A stretch of 64,000 nucleotides of DNA. Origin: Rhizophagus clarus (taxonomy: Eukaryota; Glomeromycota; Glomeromycetes; Glomerales; Glomeraceae). The position numbers were made by a program, and so were the translations under genes. The stretch covers positions 62,001-126,000 of the forward strand of contig BLAL01000090.1 in assembly GCA_015698045.1 (NCBI GenBank). Direction: 5' to 3'. Numbering within the stretch: the stretch's first letter is position 1; each line of letters starts with the position of its first letter. The notes under the pieces were generated by a model. The model searched no databases and had not been told where the DNA came from. It was given only the letters and a program-made list of their open reading frames with translations. Shown in pieces: positions 1-11,746 of the stretch.

Positions 1-2200
1 GAAGACGATACTAAAAGGCATATAACACAGAGAATAGAACCCAGAATGAATCCAGTGTTCAATTCAGTAAGCATCTTTCGAGCTATTATACTTAAGTTAA
101 ATTTTGGACTGAACAATGACATTTTTCCTTTATTTAGACACAACATTGTCTTATATGGGTTTACTTCGAAGGTAAATACCCATCGTTTCAATGATAATTC
201 ACAGATTAATATAAAATTAAACACTAAGGACATTATTCTTTAGGATTTGATCTGGTTTATTCCTTTTTAATTAGATTTCGTGACTTAGATAACGAAACCA
301 ACTTCAAAAGAAAATTTACTTCAGCAATGTATGAAACCTTAAATGAGACGAAAGCAAAAGTATGTATACCTTTAAATCTCTGTGATTTATTATGTATTTA
401 ATGTTATTGACGTCCTGTCTATATTAGGAAGAAGAACAAGAATATCTTATGAATGCTTACCTAGATGAAGATGTTGAAATGATCGATGCTAGGGTTTCAG
501 ACGAAGAGGAATCGGAAGAAGGTATTATAAATAATAATATCTTAAATTTTTTTTTCGGTTTTTACATCTATACTTCAAAATAAAATAGAAACAGATTCCT
601 CAGAGGAAGACGATGATAGCGATAATATTAACACTGAAAGTAAAGGAGACAGTGTTAATACCCAACTTGCTGTTGGCCATAAGCTTGACAGATCTTTTGT
701 TCTTAAGGGCAATAAAATCGGTGTATTCAAACACACTGATGATGATAGGATAGAACCCGCTAGCGATATAAATAATATTTCTAAACCTCAGGGGAAGAAA
801 TTCAATCCTTCGAAGGTTATATCCCAATTAATTGATTGAAATTGTATATTCATGAATATTTACGCACTAATTTTTTTTCTTCTTTTGTTGTAGATGATGT
901 TGCATGAAGGTGATTCCAATATGATCCTGATGGATAAAAATGACGCACATAGCCTTTACAAGATGGACCTAGAATATGGCAAAGTAGTAGAGGAATGGAA
1001 AGTTCACGATGTAATACCTGTTGAGAATATTTTTCCTATAAATAAATTCGCTCAAGGAACGGGAGAAAAATCAATTCTTGGGTTATCACACAATTCGATA
1101 TATAGCATCGATCCTCGATTGCCAAATTTTAAATTGGTAGATGATAAGCGTCGACAGTATGTTACAAAAAATGATTTTATCAGTGGTGCTACTGATGCGA
1201 GTGGTCATATTGCCGTGGGAACTGAAAAGGGTGATATCAAATTATTTGATTCACTGGGAAAGATTGCAAAAACCAATTTGCCTGCCATGGGAAGTGCCAT
1301 TAAAGGAATCGACGTGACTTCTGATGGTAAATGGTTGATCGCCACTACTGATAAATATTTACTTTTGATAAATACAGAAATTAAATCTGATCATGAAGGC
1401 AGAACAGGATTTCAAAAAAGCTTTGCGAAAGATGAAAAGGTATTTTAATATATTAATTTTAATCTTGCAATGATATTGTAAATTTTTATAATTATTTACT
1501 CATTCTACATTAGCCAAAAGCGAAAAGGCTTCAACTGAAGCCAGAACATTTAACTATGATGGAACATGATGTAAGCATTCAAACTTGTGTAATGCATTAT
1601 GAGTTTTTTACTTATACTTTTATAAATTTTAAGGTCAATTTCACACCTGCAAGATTTAATACTGGAGAGCAAGCTCTGGAAAAAACTATTGTTACAAGGT
1701 AAAATATGTTTTAAAAAATTCATGGATTTCCGTATAAATAATATAGTTAGGTATTTATAAGTCTACACTTATTAGTACTGGGCCATTTGTTATTACTTGG
1801 AATTTCCGACGCGTGAAACAAGGGAAATTGTATGATTATCAAATCAAACGCTACAGTGATAATATCGTCGCAGACAATTTTAAGTACGGACAAGATAAAT
1901 CGATCGTTGTTACATTACCACATGATGGTAAGATGAATTATTTTATTCGTTTAGTTATTTTACATTTTGATTATATTCGTACTTATCTTATGTTTTATAG
2001 TTACCCTAATTAAAAAGACTCATTTGTCAACTCCTACAAAATCAGCCCTTTCACCCTCGAAGGTACGTGTGTGATATGTATATATTATTTACATTTGGAT
2101 TTAATAATAATTAATAATTAATTAAACTCGATTATAAATTTATTAGAAATCTGCTTCAAGATCAACAAATAATATTGTAAAATCATTCGATAATTATTAG
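1..2200 (+). CDS. VID27: VID27 family protein, 3' part (5' end outside window)
   Basis: This is the C-terminal part of a Vid27-type protein, a conserved fungal factor linked in yeast to vacuolar import and degradation of gluconeogenic enzymes. Exons read in one frame: 1-66, 138-171, 244-359, 428-521, 589-815, 894-1439, 1514-1570, 1634-1698, 1776-1927, 2001-2062 and 2147-2200 (stop TAG). Introns are GT-AG. The first exons give a PH-like stretch (CLIWVYFEGFDLVYSF), then an acidic linker (EEEQEYLMNAYLDEDVEM), then the beta-propeller-like domain starting near 894 (MMLHEGDSNMILMD, VGTEKGDIKLFDSLGK), which is the family hallmark. The tail after 2001 is short and basic. The start codon lies upstream of the window. 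Family assignment rests on remembered domain order and is quite secure. Confidence 0.85.
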
Positions 2201-2436
2201 TGTTGCGATGACCTGATTTCATTTGTATAATTACTATTTGTATGATTATAGAATCAAATAATTTTTTTAATATTAAATTTGATTTATTATTCAAAGATTC
2301 TATTCAAATTATTATATAATAAAATAAATGCGTTTATGTATCGTTACACAAAATAAAATCAATGCAATATTTTTTTTTTGATTTCAATCTTCGGTTACGT
2401 CTTGGCTAAAAAATCTAAATTATTTGGGAATATCTA

Positions 2437-3612
2437 ATGTCACTTCCTACTAATCCAACATTATGTGTTCTTGGCTGTGGGACTATGGGTAGAGCTATCT
2501 TATCTGGAATTTTAGACGAATCAAATGTAGCGAAAGCCATTGAGACACCAACTTTAATTCCGAAAAAATTTATTGCTTGTGTATCAGGGGAGGAGTCAGC
2601 GCAAAGAATTAAAGAAGCATTTAATGATAAAATTACATTATTAATTGGAAATAATGTTGAAGGTGTCAAAGAGGCTGACATTATATTATTATGGTAATCG
2701 TTTTTATTAAGTGAATTAATAGCGAACACAACCCAACTAATTAAGTTAATGCAAATTTATAGTACTAAACCTCAAGTTGCAAAAACTATTTTAACAGAGG
2801 AGGGTATGCAAAAAGCACTTGAGAATAAATTGGTAATTAGTATTTTAGCTGGAGTAACAATAGATCAATTAAAAGAATGGGTCCCTTCTTCGACTCGTAT
2901 TATCAGAGCAATGCCAAATACTCCATGCATGGTAATTTATGCTAATTTTTTTTATTTTATTTGCAAATGATATGTGACAATTTGTTTATATCTTTTCATT
3001 CTTTAATTAAATAGATTAGAGAAGGTATGACAGTACTGAGTTGTCCTACAAATTGTAGTAAAGATGATAGATCATTTAGTGTTTGGGTATTTTCTACATT
3101 GGGCAGAGCTAGAATTCTAGACGAAAAACATCTAGATGCTGTTACCGGTCTTTCGGGAAGTGGTCCTGCATTTGCATGGTTTGTTTTAATAGTGATCCTT
3201 AATATTTTTAATTTGAGATATATTTTACTAATCTAATTTATTTTTAAGTGTTGTACTTGAAGCACTTGCGGATGGAGGAGTTATGATGGGACTTCCACGT
3301 GAAGTTGGATTAGAATTAGCAGCTCAAGGTAATGAGTAATCTTTATGAATTTTTCAACGTTTTACATCTTACACGGCACAATTTGTAACTTTCTATTCGT
3401 ATTATTTAGCACTTCAAGGGGCAGCTCGTATGGTACTTAAAACTGGTAAGCATCCAGCCGAAATTAAAGATAGTGTGACTACACCAGCTGGGTGTACAAT
3501 TGCTGGTTTACTTACGATGGAAGATGGTAAAATACGTTCTACACTTGCCAGAACTATACAAGAGGCTACACAAGTTGCTTCTACCTTAGGAAATGTTCAA
3601 TCTAAGAAATAA
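2437..3612 (+). CDS. PRO3: pyrroline-5-carboxylate reductase
   Basis: Reduces 1-pyrroline-5-carboxylate to proline with NAD(P)H, the last step of proline synthesis. Five exons: 2437-2693, 2763-2931, 3015-3178, 3249-3328 and 3410-3612. The N-terminus carries the Rossmann motif GCGTMG (residues 13-18). Then come ILAGVTIDQL, the strongly conserved RAMPNTP, the GLSGSGPAF dimerisation segment and the C-terminal TTPAGCTIAGL loop that binds substrate. Length (about 290 residues after splicing) suits the family. ATG 2437 is chosen because it directly precedes the Rossmann strand and an intron-free reading. It lies 237 bp downstream of the VID27 stop on the same strand. No break is seen, so it looks functional. 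Confidence 0.95.
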
Positions 3613-3848
3613 TTCCTTATTTGTTAAATATTTATTGATTTTATTAAATAACATTAATGCTTAAATTTACAAATATGAAATATGTTACTTATCAGAGAAA
3701 TTTTTAAATTAATAAATACATTGCGAATACTGCGGACCGTGAAATAATAGATGGCCACGTGACATCTAATTTGATTAAAAAATTTTTCTCAAGGAAAAAA
3801 AATTAAATCAGTTTGTCTATTTACTTTATCAACGGTTGCAACAAGTGC

Positions 3849-3874
3849 TTTTTTTTTTTAAAAAAAAAAAAAAA
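3849..3874. repeat. T11-A15 self-complementary tract
   Basis: Eleven T followed directly by fifteen A form a perfect AT palindrome in the 373-bp interval between the reductase gene and the NAC beta gene, about 110 bp upstream of the latter's ATG. The rest of the interval is plain AT-rich DNA with one CACGTGA box near 3755. Similar T-then-A tracts recur at 23348, 32681, 37198, 52205 and 56378. Confidence 0.7.
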
Positions 3875-3985
3875 TTAAAGGGTATTCTTGACTAAAGCTT
3901 TGTTGATATTTTGTTTTTTGCGTTTAAAATTATTCATTTTTATTTTCATTTTCAGTTTTCTTTTTGTTATAGTGTAAATATAATA

Positions 3986-4732
3986 ATGAATCCGGAAAAA
4001 CTTGCAAAAATGCAGTCTCAAGTTCGTATTGGTAAGTTTAATTATGATTTTATTAATTTATAATTTTTAAATTAATCGCTAATTTAATTAACTATTTGAT
4101 TTAGGTGGTAAAGGAACACCGAGACGCAAAGTAAAAAAAGTTTATAAAACCGCTACAAATGATGATAAAAAACTTCAAACTACACTGAAAAAACTTAATG
4201 TTCAATCTATCCAGCAAATCGAAGAAGTTAACATGTTTAAAGAAGATGGAAATGTCATTCATTTTACTACTCCAAAAGGTGTGCATATATTCTAATTATT
4301 GTTTGTTTTATTTATTAATTAAAATGGAATTAATCATATTTATTATTTCCCTATTTTTGATAAAAAGTTCAAGCATCTATTCATGCAAATACTTTTGCTA
4401 TCTATGGTCAGGGCGAAGAAAAAGAACTTACTGAACTTGTACCGGGTATTTTGAATCAATTAGGTCCCGATTCACTTGCTTCACTTCGTAAATTAGCCGA
4501 ATCCTATCAACAATTAAATTTAGATTCCCAACGTGTACAATCCGAAAATCCTGGTGATGATGATGATATTCCTGAATTAGTTGAGAATTTTGAGGCTGCT
4601 AGTGAACAGAAAAAAGAGGACGAGACACCTGCAGCAGCATCTGCTAGTGCTAGTGGAAGTGGTACTGGTGAGACTGCTGATACCACTGCCGCTGAAAAAA
4701 CTGAAGATAAAAATGTCGAAGAGGTTGATTAA
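3986..4732 (+). CDS. EGD1: nascent polypeptide-associated complex subunit beta (BTF3/Egd1)
   Basis: Beta subunit of the NAC heterodimer, which binds emerging chains at the ribosome exit tunnel. Three exons: 3986-4031, 4105-4278 and 4368-4732. The protein starts [20 protein letters not shown]; the following RRKVKKVYK patch is the ribosome-binding basic motif of NAC beta. The NAC domain follows ([27 protein letters not shown]), then LPG-like [19 protein letters not shown]. The tail is acidic and Ala/Ser/Thr-rich and ends VEEVD. At roughly 190 residues it is slightly longer than yeast Egd1 because of that tail. Splice phases agree at both introns. Confidence 0.95.
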
Positions 4733-5126
4733 TGTCGTGTTAAAAAAGTTAGTTATATATATATATAATAACGTTATTTTCAGGTATTATCAGGATGGTT
4801 GAACGGTTTTTATGATGGAATTTAAATATAATTAACATCATTAGTGCATAAAACTATGTAGAAATTTATGTAGAAAGGAAAAATTGTGGATTTTTTTTTT
4901 TTCATTTATATTGTTTTCAAAATGGTTTTTAAATTCTAATAACTAATATATATATATAAATATATAATATATATTATGGTTTAAATAGAGCATTGTAAAT
5001 TGAGGGAAAAAACTTACACCTTTAATGAAACTCTTTAATAAAAAAAATATTTATTGTACATAAAAGATTACATAGTTAAATTAAATGAATTAAACGATGT
5101 AATAATAATGTAATAATAGGTCTTTC
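4733..5126. other. convergent intergenic spacer
   Basis: This 394-bp spacer lies between the 3' ends of the NAC beta gene (+) and the farnesyltransferase beta gene (-). It holds AT dinucleotide runs near 4754 and 4948 and presumably both 3' UTRs and poly(A) signals. No coding potential or RNA gene was recognised. Confidence 0.6.
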
Positions 5127-7154
5127 TTAAAAGTCTCTCTTTCCATAAAAATGTTCAATCATTTTCCGAACCTTAGGTAAAGCAATATTGTGAATTGGAT
5201 GTGTTGGATTCTAAGTAGGAATCAAATGTATAAAAACACATTAATATATGAGTAATAACACTCATATGCAATAAAGCTTTAATACTTACAATTAAATTAT
5301 TTGGATTTCCTAGTACAATTCGATTTGTAATTTCATCTTTCCATAATAATGATCTTGCTCCTGAATCTAACCCTTTTTCTTTCGCTTTTTCAAAATCATA
5401 AACTACATGATGTTGAGCAGTAGAAAGTCCACTAAGACAATAGCAAGTATGATAATTATCTGCGCTACGCTTTGGTTTGTCAATCAATCCGCCCTTAGGA
5501 CTTTGACAAGCGATTAAGATGTACTCTTGAAGCGCTTCTGTATTATTTAATCACTAGTTATTAATCTCTTACAAAACCAATAAAAAAATGAAATCGACAT
5601 ACCTCTGTCAAATAATGATTGAGCTGAAAATTAAATCAATGAAAAGGTCGTTAATATATTTTTGAACAAGATTTAATAAGAATTAATAAACATGTACCAA
5701 TATATTGCGAAACTTCGAAATTTCTTTGTTCCACATCTTTCTCAAAATTATTCCTTGTCATTATTGCTTCCAATAAAGGAAACAAGCCACCAACCCAGAA
5801 CGAATAACAACCATCAACTAATTTGTTCGGTCGTCCTTGGAAACCACCTTCCAATTGCATTTGAAGAGAGGTTGCCCAGTGCTAAAAGAATAGACAAACG
5901 CATCAATATTTTTTTTTTTTTTTTTTTTGTAATTCTTTGGCCTTTATAATAAGAAATGAATCATCACCAAAAGTAGCGGAATATCAAGCAAATCGGTTTT
6001 TCCCATGATTTCCATAGCAGCTAGGCCACAAAACGCATACCCGCCATGTCCTTCAATTCCTGGTTCCCCTCCAATTCCCCCATCATAATTTTGACATCTA
6101 ATCGAGAATTAGAGGATTAGAGGATTAGACAACCTTTACCAAAGAACATCTCTAAACTATATACCGTTTAATCCATTCAGCAGTTCCTGCCGTCAGCTCT
6201 GGCGTAACCAAGTTTGTTAGCGTGGCCGCAGATAGAACACAATATGCACCACTAGTAAATACTATAAATTAATAAACTACATTTTTAAATATACACAATG
6301 TTAATTTCTTACCGCACATCAACTTCTCCTCCCTCATGCATAACAAACGATCCATCTTCTTTTTTCAGCTTAAGAAACCATTTATATAGGGCTTCCCTAT
6401 ATAACATAAAAAAAAATTTCCAATTATAAGCCAATATAACTCATTTTTTATTTTCAAAAAATTTCGACCTGTCGATTATATCATAAGCTTCTTTGGTTCC
6501 TATAATTGCCAACGCGTTTATGGCTGCATATGTGACCGCGGCATGTGATATCTGACCCGGACCTCCACCAAATCCACCAGTAGGATTTTGTAATTTTGAT
6601 ATAGTCGAAATGCCTCTAAAGGAGCATAAATAATAAATTAAATACATCTGAAACGCGAATTATTTCTTATTAAAATGTAATTACTAAGATATGATACTTT
6701 TCAACTAAATCTTGAGATAATTCATCACCAAGTATATCCAAAGAATGTAACATCCAATAACATAACCAAGGTTTGCTAGCATCCAATGCTACAAGATAAC
6801 TAGGCAATCTTTTTAGACCATCTTTTACATATTTAATATGAGATTCTCTATTAAGCTTAATTCTAAAGTAATTTAGAAATAAAAGTGTAGTTAAACGTAA
6901 AATTTAAAATAAGTTAAATTTTAACGATACTTACGTGTTTATATTCTTGTCTCTTGCTGCTTTATACAATTCACATACTGAAACCTCAGTATCAGTCTAA
7001 TATCGCGTATAATTATTAAATTAATTTTATATTCGCAAATGTTAAACAAATTCCTTTGCATTGAAAATACCTGAGCTTTTGAAGACTCAGTTGGAAAAGC
7101 ATCAGTGTTGGTAAAAAGCTCAACTAAATTACGAGAACCACTTAAAATTCCCAT
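5127..7154 (-). CDS. RAM1: protein farnesyltransferase subunit beta
   Basis: Catalytic beta subunit that, with an alpha subunit, farnesylates the CaaX cysteine of Ras-like and mating-factor proteins in the cytosol. It reads on the minus strand from ATG 7154 through about ten exons. Family hallmarks appear in order: LDASKPWLCYWMLHSLDILG, NPTGGFGGGPGQISHAAVTY, AINALAIIGTKEAYDIIDR, SFVMHEGGEVDVRGAYC, CQNYDGGIGGEPGIEGHGGY, GGFQGRPNKLVDGCYSFW, PKRSADNYHTCYCLSGLS and NPTHPIHNIALPK. The aspartate and cysteine zinc ligands (D/C of DGCYSFW, and H of YHTCY) are present, and GIEGHGGY favours farnesyl- over geranylgeranyl-transferase. The stop is at 5127-5129. An intron near 5909-5929 contains a long poly(T) run. 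Ste14, which acts later on the same substrates, lies 30 kb away. Confidence 0.95.
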
Positions 7155-7212
7155 CGCATTACTAAAAAAATAATAGTTATTAGGTCTCAAAGTGTCGAAT
7201 AAGTGATTTATC

Positions 7213-7256
7213 CGGTACCACGTGATTTCAACATTATAAAACATCACGTGATACCG
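7213..7256. repeat. foldback with two CACGTGAT boxes upstream of RAM1
   Basis: A 14-bp arm (7213-7226) and its complement (7243-7256, one mismatch) flank a 16-nt loop. Each arm contains CACGTGAT, an E-box-like octamer. It lies about 60 bp upstream of the farnesyltransferase start codon, so it falls in that gene's promoter or 5' UTR. It may be a small foldback element that carries the box with it. Confidence 0.55.
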
Positions 7257-7486
7257 AATAATATTTGAGAACTTGTCGGGTGTCGGGTTGTCTGATCCAA
7301 TCATTTTACGATTGCCGGATTTACCCCAGTAACACCAAAAAATTTCCACTCCACGTGATTTTTGGCTGGCATTATGAGATTTGGCCAGAATTAAGAAATT
7401 AACCATGTGACGAATAGTGTGTGACTACACACCGAAAAAAATCTGAGTCCCTGGAAAAATGAGAAAGTGGAGGGGTGTAGCACCCT

Positions 7487-8932
7487 AGGACCCCGGTTAA
7501 TTATAATAAAGGTCATATGCAAAAAACGTATATTTTTTTGCATTTTTAACAGGAAGGTCATATGAAAAAACGGGTATTTTGAGTAAAGGTTACATGCAAA
7601 AATAGAGTATCACTAAATTAGGTCATAGTAAAAAAAGTATATAATTTTGGATAAATATTTAAGGTCATATGTAATGCTTTATTATAAAGTGTATATTTTG
7701 ACTATAATGCTGTAATGCCATACTATAATGCTGTAAATTAATATGGATATTGTACATTGATTTTTTTTCTAGATCAAAAATTTAATGCTAATTTAAGATA
7801 TTTTCTATTTTTTTTACATATTAAATTGTTTAAGCAAGAAATAGCTAATTGCTTTTTTTTCCAGGAGTTTGTAGCTTTTTATTACAGCATTACAAAATAA
7901 TATACAGCATATGCTAAAATATGTTTGGATTGAAATTTAGTTTTGCCATCAGGTTTAAATTGCCAAAATATGTTAAAATGTTAGTATTATAGAATACAGA
8001 GTTATGTAATTGCAGATTTGCAAATTATTTTAGGTAAATTTTGATTTTTATTTTCTTGAACTATAGAAATGAGTAAGCTACTAAACTTATTATTTTTTTT
8101 ATTTTAAGAACGTTATTGATGTTCTTTTTGTTTTATTTATTTTTGTAGAAACAAATTGGGATTTTTTGACTTGAAAATAAATTTGAAAAGAGAATAATAG
8201 GTAAAATTTAAAGGGGGCAATTTCTTTAATGGGTGATAAAGAGAAAGATGTTCTTTAATAATTTTGTTTGAGAATATTACTAATGTTTTTTTTTGTCTAT
8301 TTTGTAGGATTTGATTCAAATTTTCTGGCTTAAATTTGAAAAGAGAGATGTTTTTCTTAACAATTTGGTTTAAGAATATAACTAACGCCTTTTATTTTCA
8401 TTTTTATAAAATGCATGCATATTAGGGATGTAATTTTTATTAAAAAGCAGGTCTTTATAGCAATTATTCTTTTATTTAAGAATTCTAACAATAAAAGAAC
8501 TGAAGTATTGTGATGTAAAAAGAATTAAATATTAGCAAAGGATTACTTTATATAGTAAATCATAAATATAATCTTTTTAAAAAATTATTTGGTCTTTTAT
8601 TAAAATAATTTTGAAAGTAATACAAGTAATGCATATTCTGCAGAGATTATAGCAGTTATAAAATTATAAATTATAAAATTAAATCTAATAGAGAAATTCT
8701 GGCTAGTTTCAGTTTAAAAATAATATAATCCGGTTAATCCATATTTTTAATACAAAATCTTTTTTTTTCGTTAAAATTTACTATGAGGTCATATGATAAA
8801 AGTGGATATTTATAGTACAATAGAAGGTCATATGATAAAAATGTATATTTATATGGCAAAATTTATGTATATTCCATTGGATTTTTAATTAGTACTGCGG
8901 ATGTGACCTCTATTATAATTATCCGGGGTCCT
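7487..8932. mobile_element. 1446-bp non-autonomous DNA transposon, 8-bp TSD (hAT-like)
   Basis: The ends are inverted repeats of 29 bp with two mismatches, starting AGGACCCCGG and closing with AGGTCA at positions 24-29. The element is flanked by perfect 8-bp duplications AGCACCCT (7479-7486 and 8933-8940), the TSD size typical of hAT elements. Inside there is no credible ORF. Near both ends AGGTCATATG-type motifs recur (about 7503, 7555, 7621, 7661, 8788, 8825), probable transposase-binding sites. The perfect TSD and near-perfect ends point to a fairly recent insertion. Because the ends and TSD share AG/CT bases, a 10-bp TSD with shorter ends (MULE-like) cannot be fully excluded. Confidence 0.8.
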
Positions 8933-8990
8933 AGCACCCTAGTGACAAAATTTTAAGATCACGTGGGGTGGAAAATTTTGTGGTAATAGA

Positions 8991-9195
8991 GCCAGTTCAT
9001 AATTGATTGATCGTAATCTTTGGTCGGTTACACTAAAGTTTGTAGAATGGTCAACGAACCGATTTATGTGCACCACCAAAAACGTAGGTCGTTTTGGTCG
9101 AGTCGACAAAAATATTAACAAAAATAAACAAAAACAAAACCAGAACTTTATTGGTAGGTTAATAGTTTATCTCAATCAATCAATTATGAACTGGC
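8991..9195. mobile_element. 205-bp MITE inside the right end of the older MITE
   Basis: A perfect 21-bp terminal inverted repeat, GCCAGTTCATAATTGATTGA plus T, bounds this block at 8991 and 9195. It separates the last bases (CTACTGGG) of the older MITE from the rest of that element, so it must have inserted later. No ORF and no clear target duplication are visible. Family unknown. Confidence 0.65.
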
Positions 9196-9203
9196 CTACT
9201 GGG

Positions 9204-11203
9204 AAAGATGGTAAGCAAGTGCTGTAAATCATGTGGTTTATAATTGTGTGTATTTTGTATTACATAATCACATCGATTATTAACTGGCGTCTGGCGAATA
9301 AAAATCAGAGATATCCATTTTCTTAAGGATAAATCTTTTAAGATTGTTCATTACTTGATTATGCGATTTACTTTTGGATCGTGAAGCTATAAATAATCAA
9401 TTATTTTTAATTGAAGAATCTACTAACACAGTCGTTACCAAATTTCTTCTAATTCGTGTAAAAGGCATCTCCGCCAATATTATTCGCTAAATACTATCAG
9501 TTTAAAATGTTTGGGAAATTATCTTTCTTTTTTTCAACCAATAATAATAGTACAGTACTTACTATTTTCTAGAAAGATGATGTTTCTATCGGATTATTTG
9601 TTCTGTCAGCCCAGTAATTCTCACATTACATCATCACCTTAGTGAACATATATACTTTATTATTAATTTATCAGTACATACTATTGTCATGTTGCTCTTC
9701 GTATCGACGTCTTGATTAACTACGATAAAAAGCAAAGCGTATATATATCTTTAAATTATTGAGGGAACAAATAAACTAATAATTACCAATTGAGGTTTCA
9801 AGAATAATTGAAATGTATTGACGAAAATGCAAAGAAGTCGATGATCAAGCTAGGCGCATTATTGCACTTCAATAATAAAAAATGGATCGCTCGACCAAAT
9901 CTTCCGAATAATAAAATCAATACAAGCCGGATCCTCTTTCTTCTTCTACCTTATCTCTCCTTTCGTTTCCATAGGTTCTTTAAAAGAAACGATGTAATTT
10001 ATTTTGATCTTGCCAAAAAAAAAGTATACGTAACTTAGGAAGTTTAATTACTTTTATTAACTTTATTTTCCAATGATCAGTACAACTCAATTGCGCAAAA
10101 CGTAGTGTCGATAATTCTTGCCTTCGGTTTCAGTATTATTTCCGAAAATTTGAAAATTTTCAATGAACAAATCTCTTTATCAAATATTTGCTGAATTCCA
10201 CATAGATACTTTGCTCTGAAGTGCAATTTGTTAATAACATTATCTGGTTGAAGGCTTATTCCTCGTTTGGAATTGTCAATTTTTGGCTCACTATTTTACT
10301 GTTATTATTTTCGCCTGGTTTAGTGAATCAAACATTAATTTGTCATCCGTGTCAACTGACAAATTATTTAACAATAAACCTTGAGCACTGCCTTTATCGA
10401 AATCTGCGGAAGGCTTTTTAAAAGGGGATCAATTGAAAATTCCAAACCAATCTTTTTATGATTAACGAATATAATCTTTGTCTAGTGTCGAAGATTATAT
10501 TAATTAAATTATTCACATCATTTCGCATTATTAGCATGTTTATTTCTATATTTAAATTTATACCTACATATATAATGTTATTATTAACCTTTTTAAGAAG
10601 AAGCCTTTCAAGCTCAGAATCTTCACTGAAACTTTTAAGGTCATTTTATGAAAACAAATCAATTAATGCTAGCTTCCAACTATTGCTAGCATTAATTTTC
10701 TAGTAAAAAATTTCAATGTCAGAATAATTTAATATGAAATGATATAAAGAGGGTGACTCAAGTCATCTTTTGCGAGTTTCATTCATTCTTCAGAATTGAT
10801 GTACATTTGTTCTGAAGCATCGGAACGATAACTTCCAACGGTTTTGACGCGCTTCTAGTGGGAGAACCATCACCTCCCAGAAGATTTAATGGTCTTTGAG
10901 TTCACAAGAGGCCTTCTTCGAGTACGAATCTCAGAATGCAATCGTTCGTTTAATGGAATGTTCGTGTCTCTTAACGAGTACCTACGTCTTGGTGTTGAAC
11001 ATGTTTAAATATAAGAAAAAGAATACGTATTTTGCGAAATTTAAAGACGCGTTGCGCCCCCTTTTTACGTTTAAATAATAAATACAGCTTCGGGATCCTG
11101 TGTAACACAAAAACGGGGTGTATAGGCGTTCATAAACCCTATAGGGCAAAACACACAGATATGTAGATTAGATTTTCATTTCTTTACTATCTAGAAGCAA
11201 GAA
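9204..11203. other. 2-kb region without a recognisable gene
   Basis: Short ORFs here do not resemble any family I know and are not joined by sensible introns. A slightly more GC-rich stretch at 10790-11100 contains a small imperfect stem (CTTCTAGTGGGAG against CTCCCAGAAG, near 10850-10885). It could be a relic of a repeat or a structured RNA, but no RNA family was recognised. Confidence 0.5.
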
Positions 11204-11669
11204 ATGTTATCTGAAGTTACTACTCCGCGATTTCAAGTCCATACTTATAGTCATTTATTTCTTTCACAACAAATATATTTCCAGCTTACAATCCTTCAAG
11301 ATTCCGTGTTTATATGGATTGGTTCCGAGGGAAACGAGATACTAGGAAATTTGGCGATTGCCATGCCATCACTCCTACGGAACAATGGTACCTCGTCGTC
11401 ATCAGGGACAACTGTACTTGCAAATGATGTGGATGAAACTTCTAAGCAGCTTGGACAAAAACTTGGTAATATAACCTTAATGTTTAAGAACTATTATTAT
11501 ATATATATATATATATTTTTTTTTAAGATACTAACTTTTTTTTCGTTTAGCTACTAAATTTAATAAACAGTTCATTGTCAGCATCAATCTACCACCAAGC
11601 ACAGATCAAATGATGCTTTCCTTTGCAGAAAAGAAAGTACTTGCTATAATAAAAGGATTTTTTTCATGA
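11204..11669 (+). CDS. PSMG4: proteasome assembly chaperone 4 (PAC4/PSMG4)
   Basis: Small chaperone that, with PAC3, helps build the alpha ring of the 20S proteasome. Two exons, 11204-11465 and 11551-11669 (stop TGA). The fold is recognisable from FQLTILQDSVFIWIGSEG, GNLAIAMPSLL, then LGQKLATKFNKQFIVSINLP and the C-terminal MMLSFAEKKVLAIIKGFF helix; human PSMG4 has the matching LEGSFFLWVG, NLAVAM and LARKTNKQVFVSYNLP. Length (about 126 residues) suits the family. A Ser-rich loop lies between the halves. ATG 11204 is the first in frame after stops. It converges with the WBP4-like gene, 77 bp apart. Confidence 0.85.
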
Positions 11670-11746
11670 TAATTATTAAAAAAATTAAATTATGAAGGTT
11701 TATTTAAATTCATGTAATGTAAATAGTATAATAAACTACACTGTTT

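Larger units (their letters stand above)
7325..9203. mobile_element. older MITE (family A) split by two later insertions
   Basis: The left end starts CCCAGTAACACCAAAAAATT, and the right end reads as its inverted complement (CACGTGGGGTGGAAAATTTT, then a broken CTACTGGG). Without the two insertions inside it (7487-8932 and 8991-9195) the element would be only about 220 bp. It has no ORF. Related copies are seen at 12802-12943 and, more distantly, 58803-59036; all share CCCAGT ends, an AAATTT block and a CACGTGATTTTTGG-like or ACATGATTTTTGG-like subterminal stretch. Its transposase family cannot be told. A TA or CTA flank is suggested by the other copies. Confidence 0.7.

Noticed and set aside
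9186-9227. A short exon-like start (MNWPTGKDG followed by GTAAGC)
   Set aside because: It is formed partly by the right ends of two nested MITEs and no downstream exon continues it, so it is not a gene start.
9808-10703. Several open frames of 60-80 codons
   Set aside because: Composition is that of random AT-rich DNA, with no motif, no intron partners and no family resemblance.
10850-10885. Small stem in a slightly GC-richer patch, considered as an RNA gene
   Set aside because: The stem is short and imperfect, and no tRNA boxes, snRNA, SRP or RNase P/MRP motifs were recognised around it.
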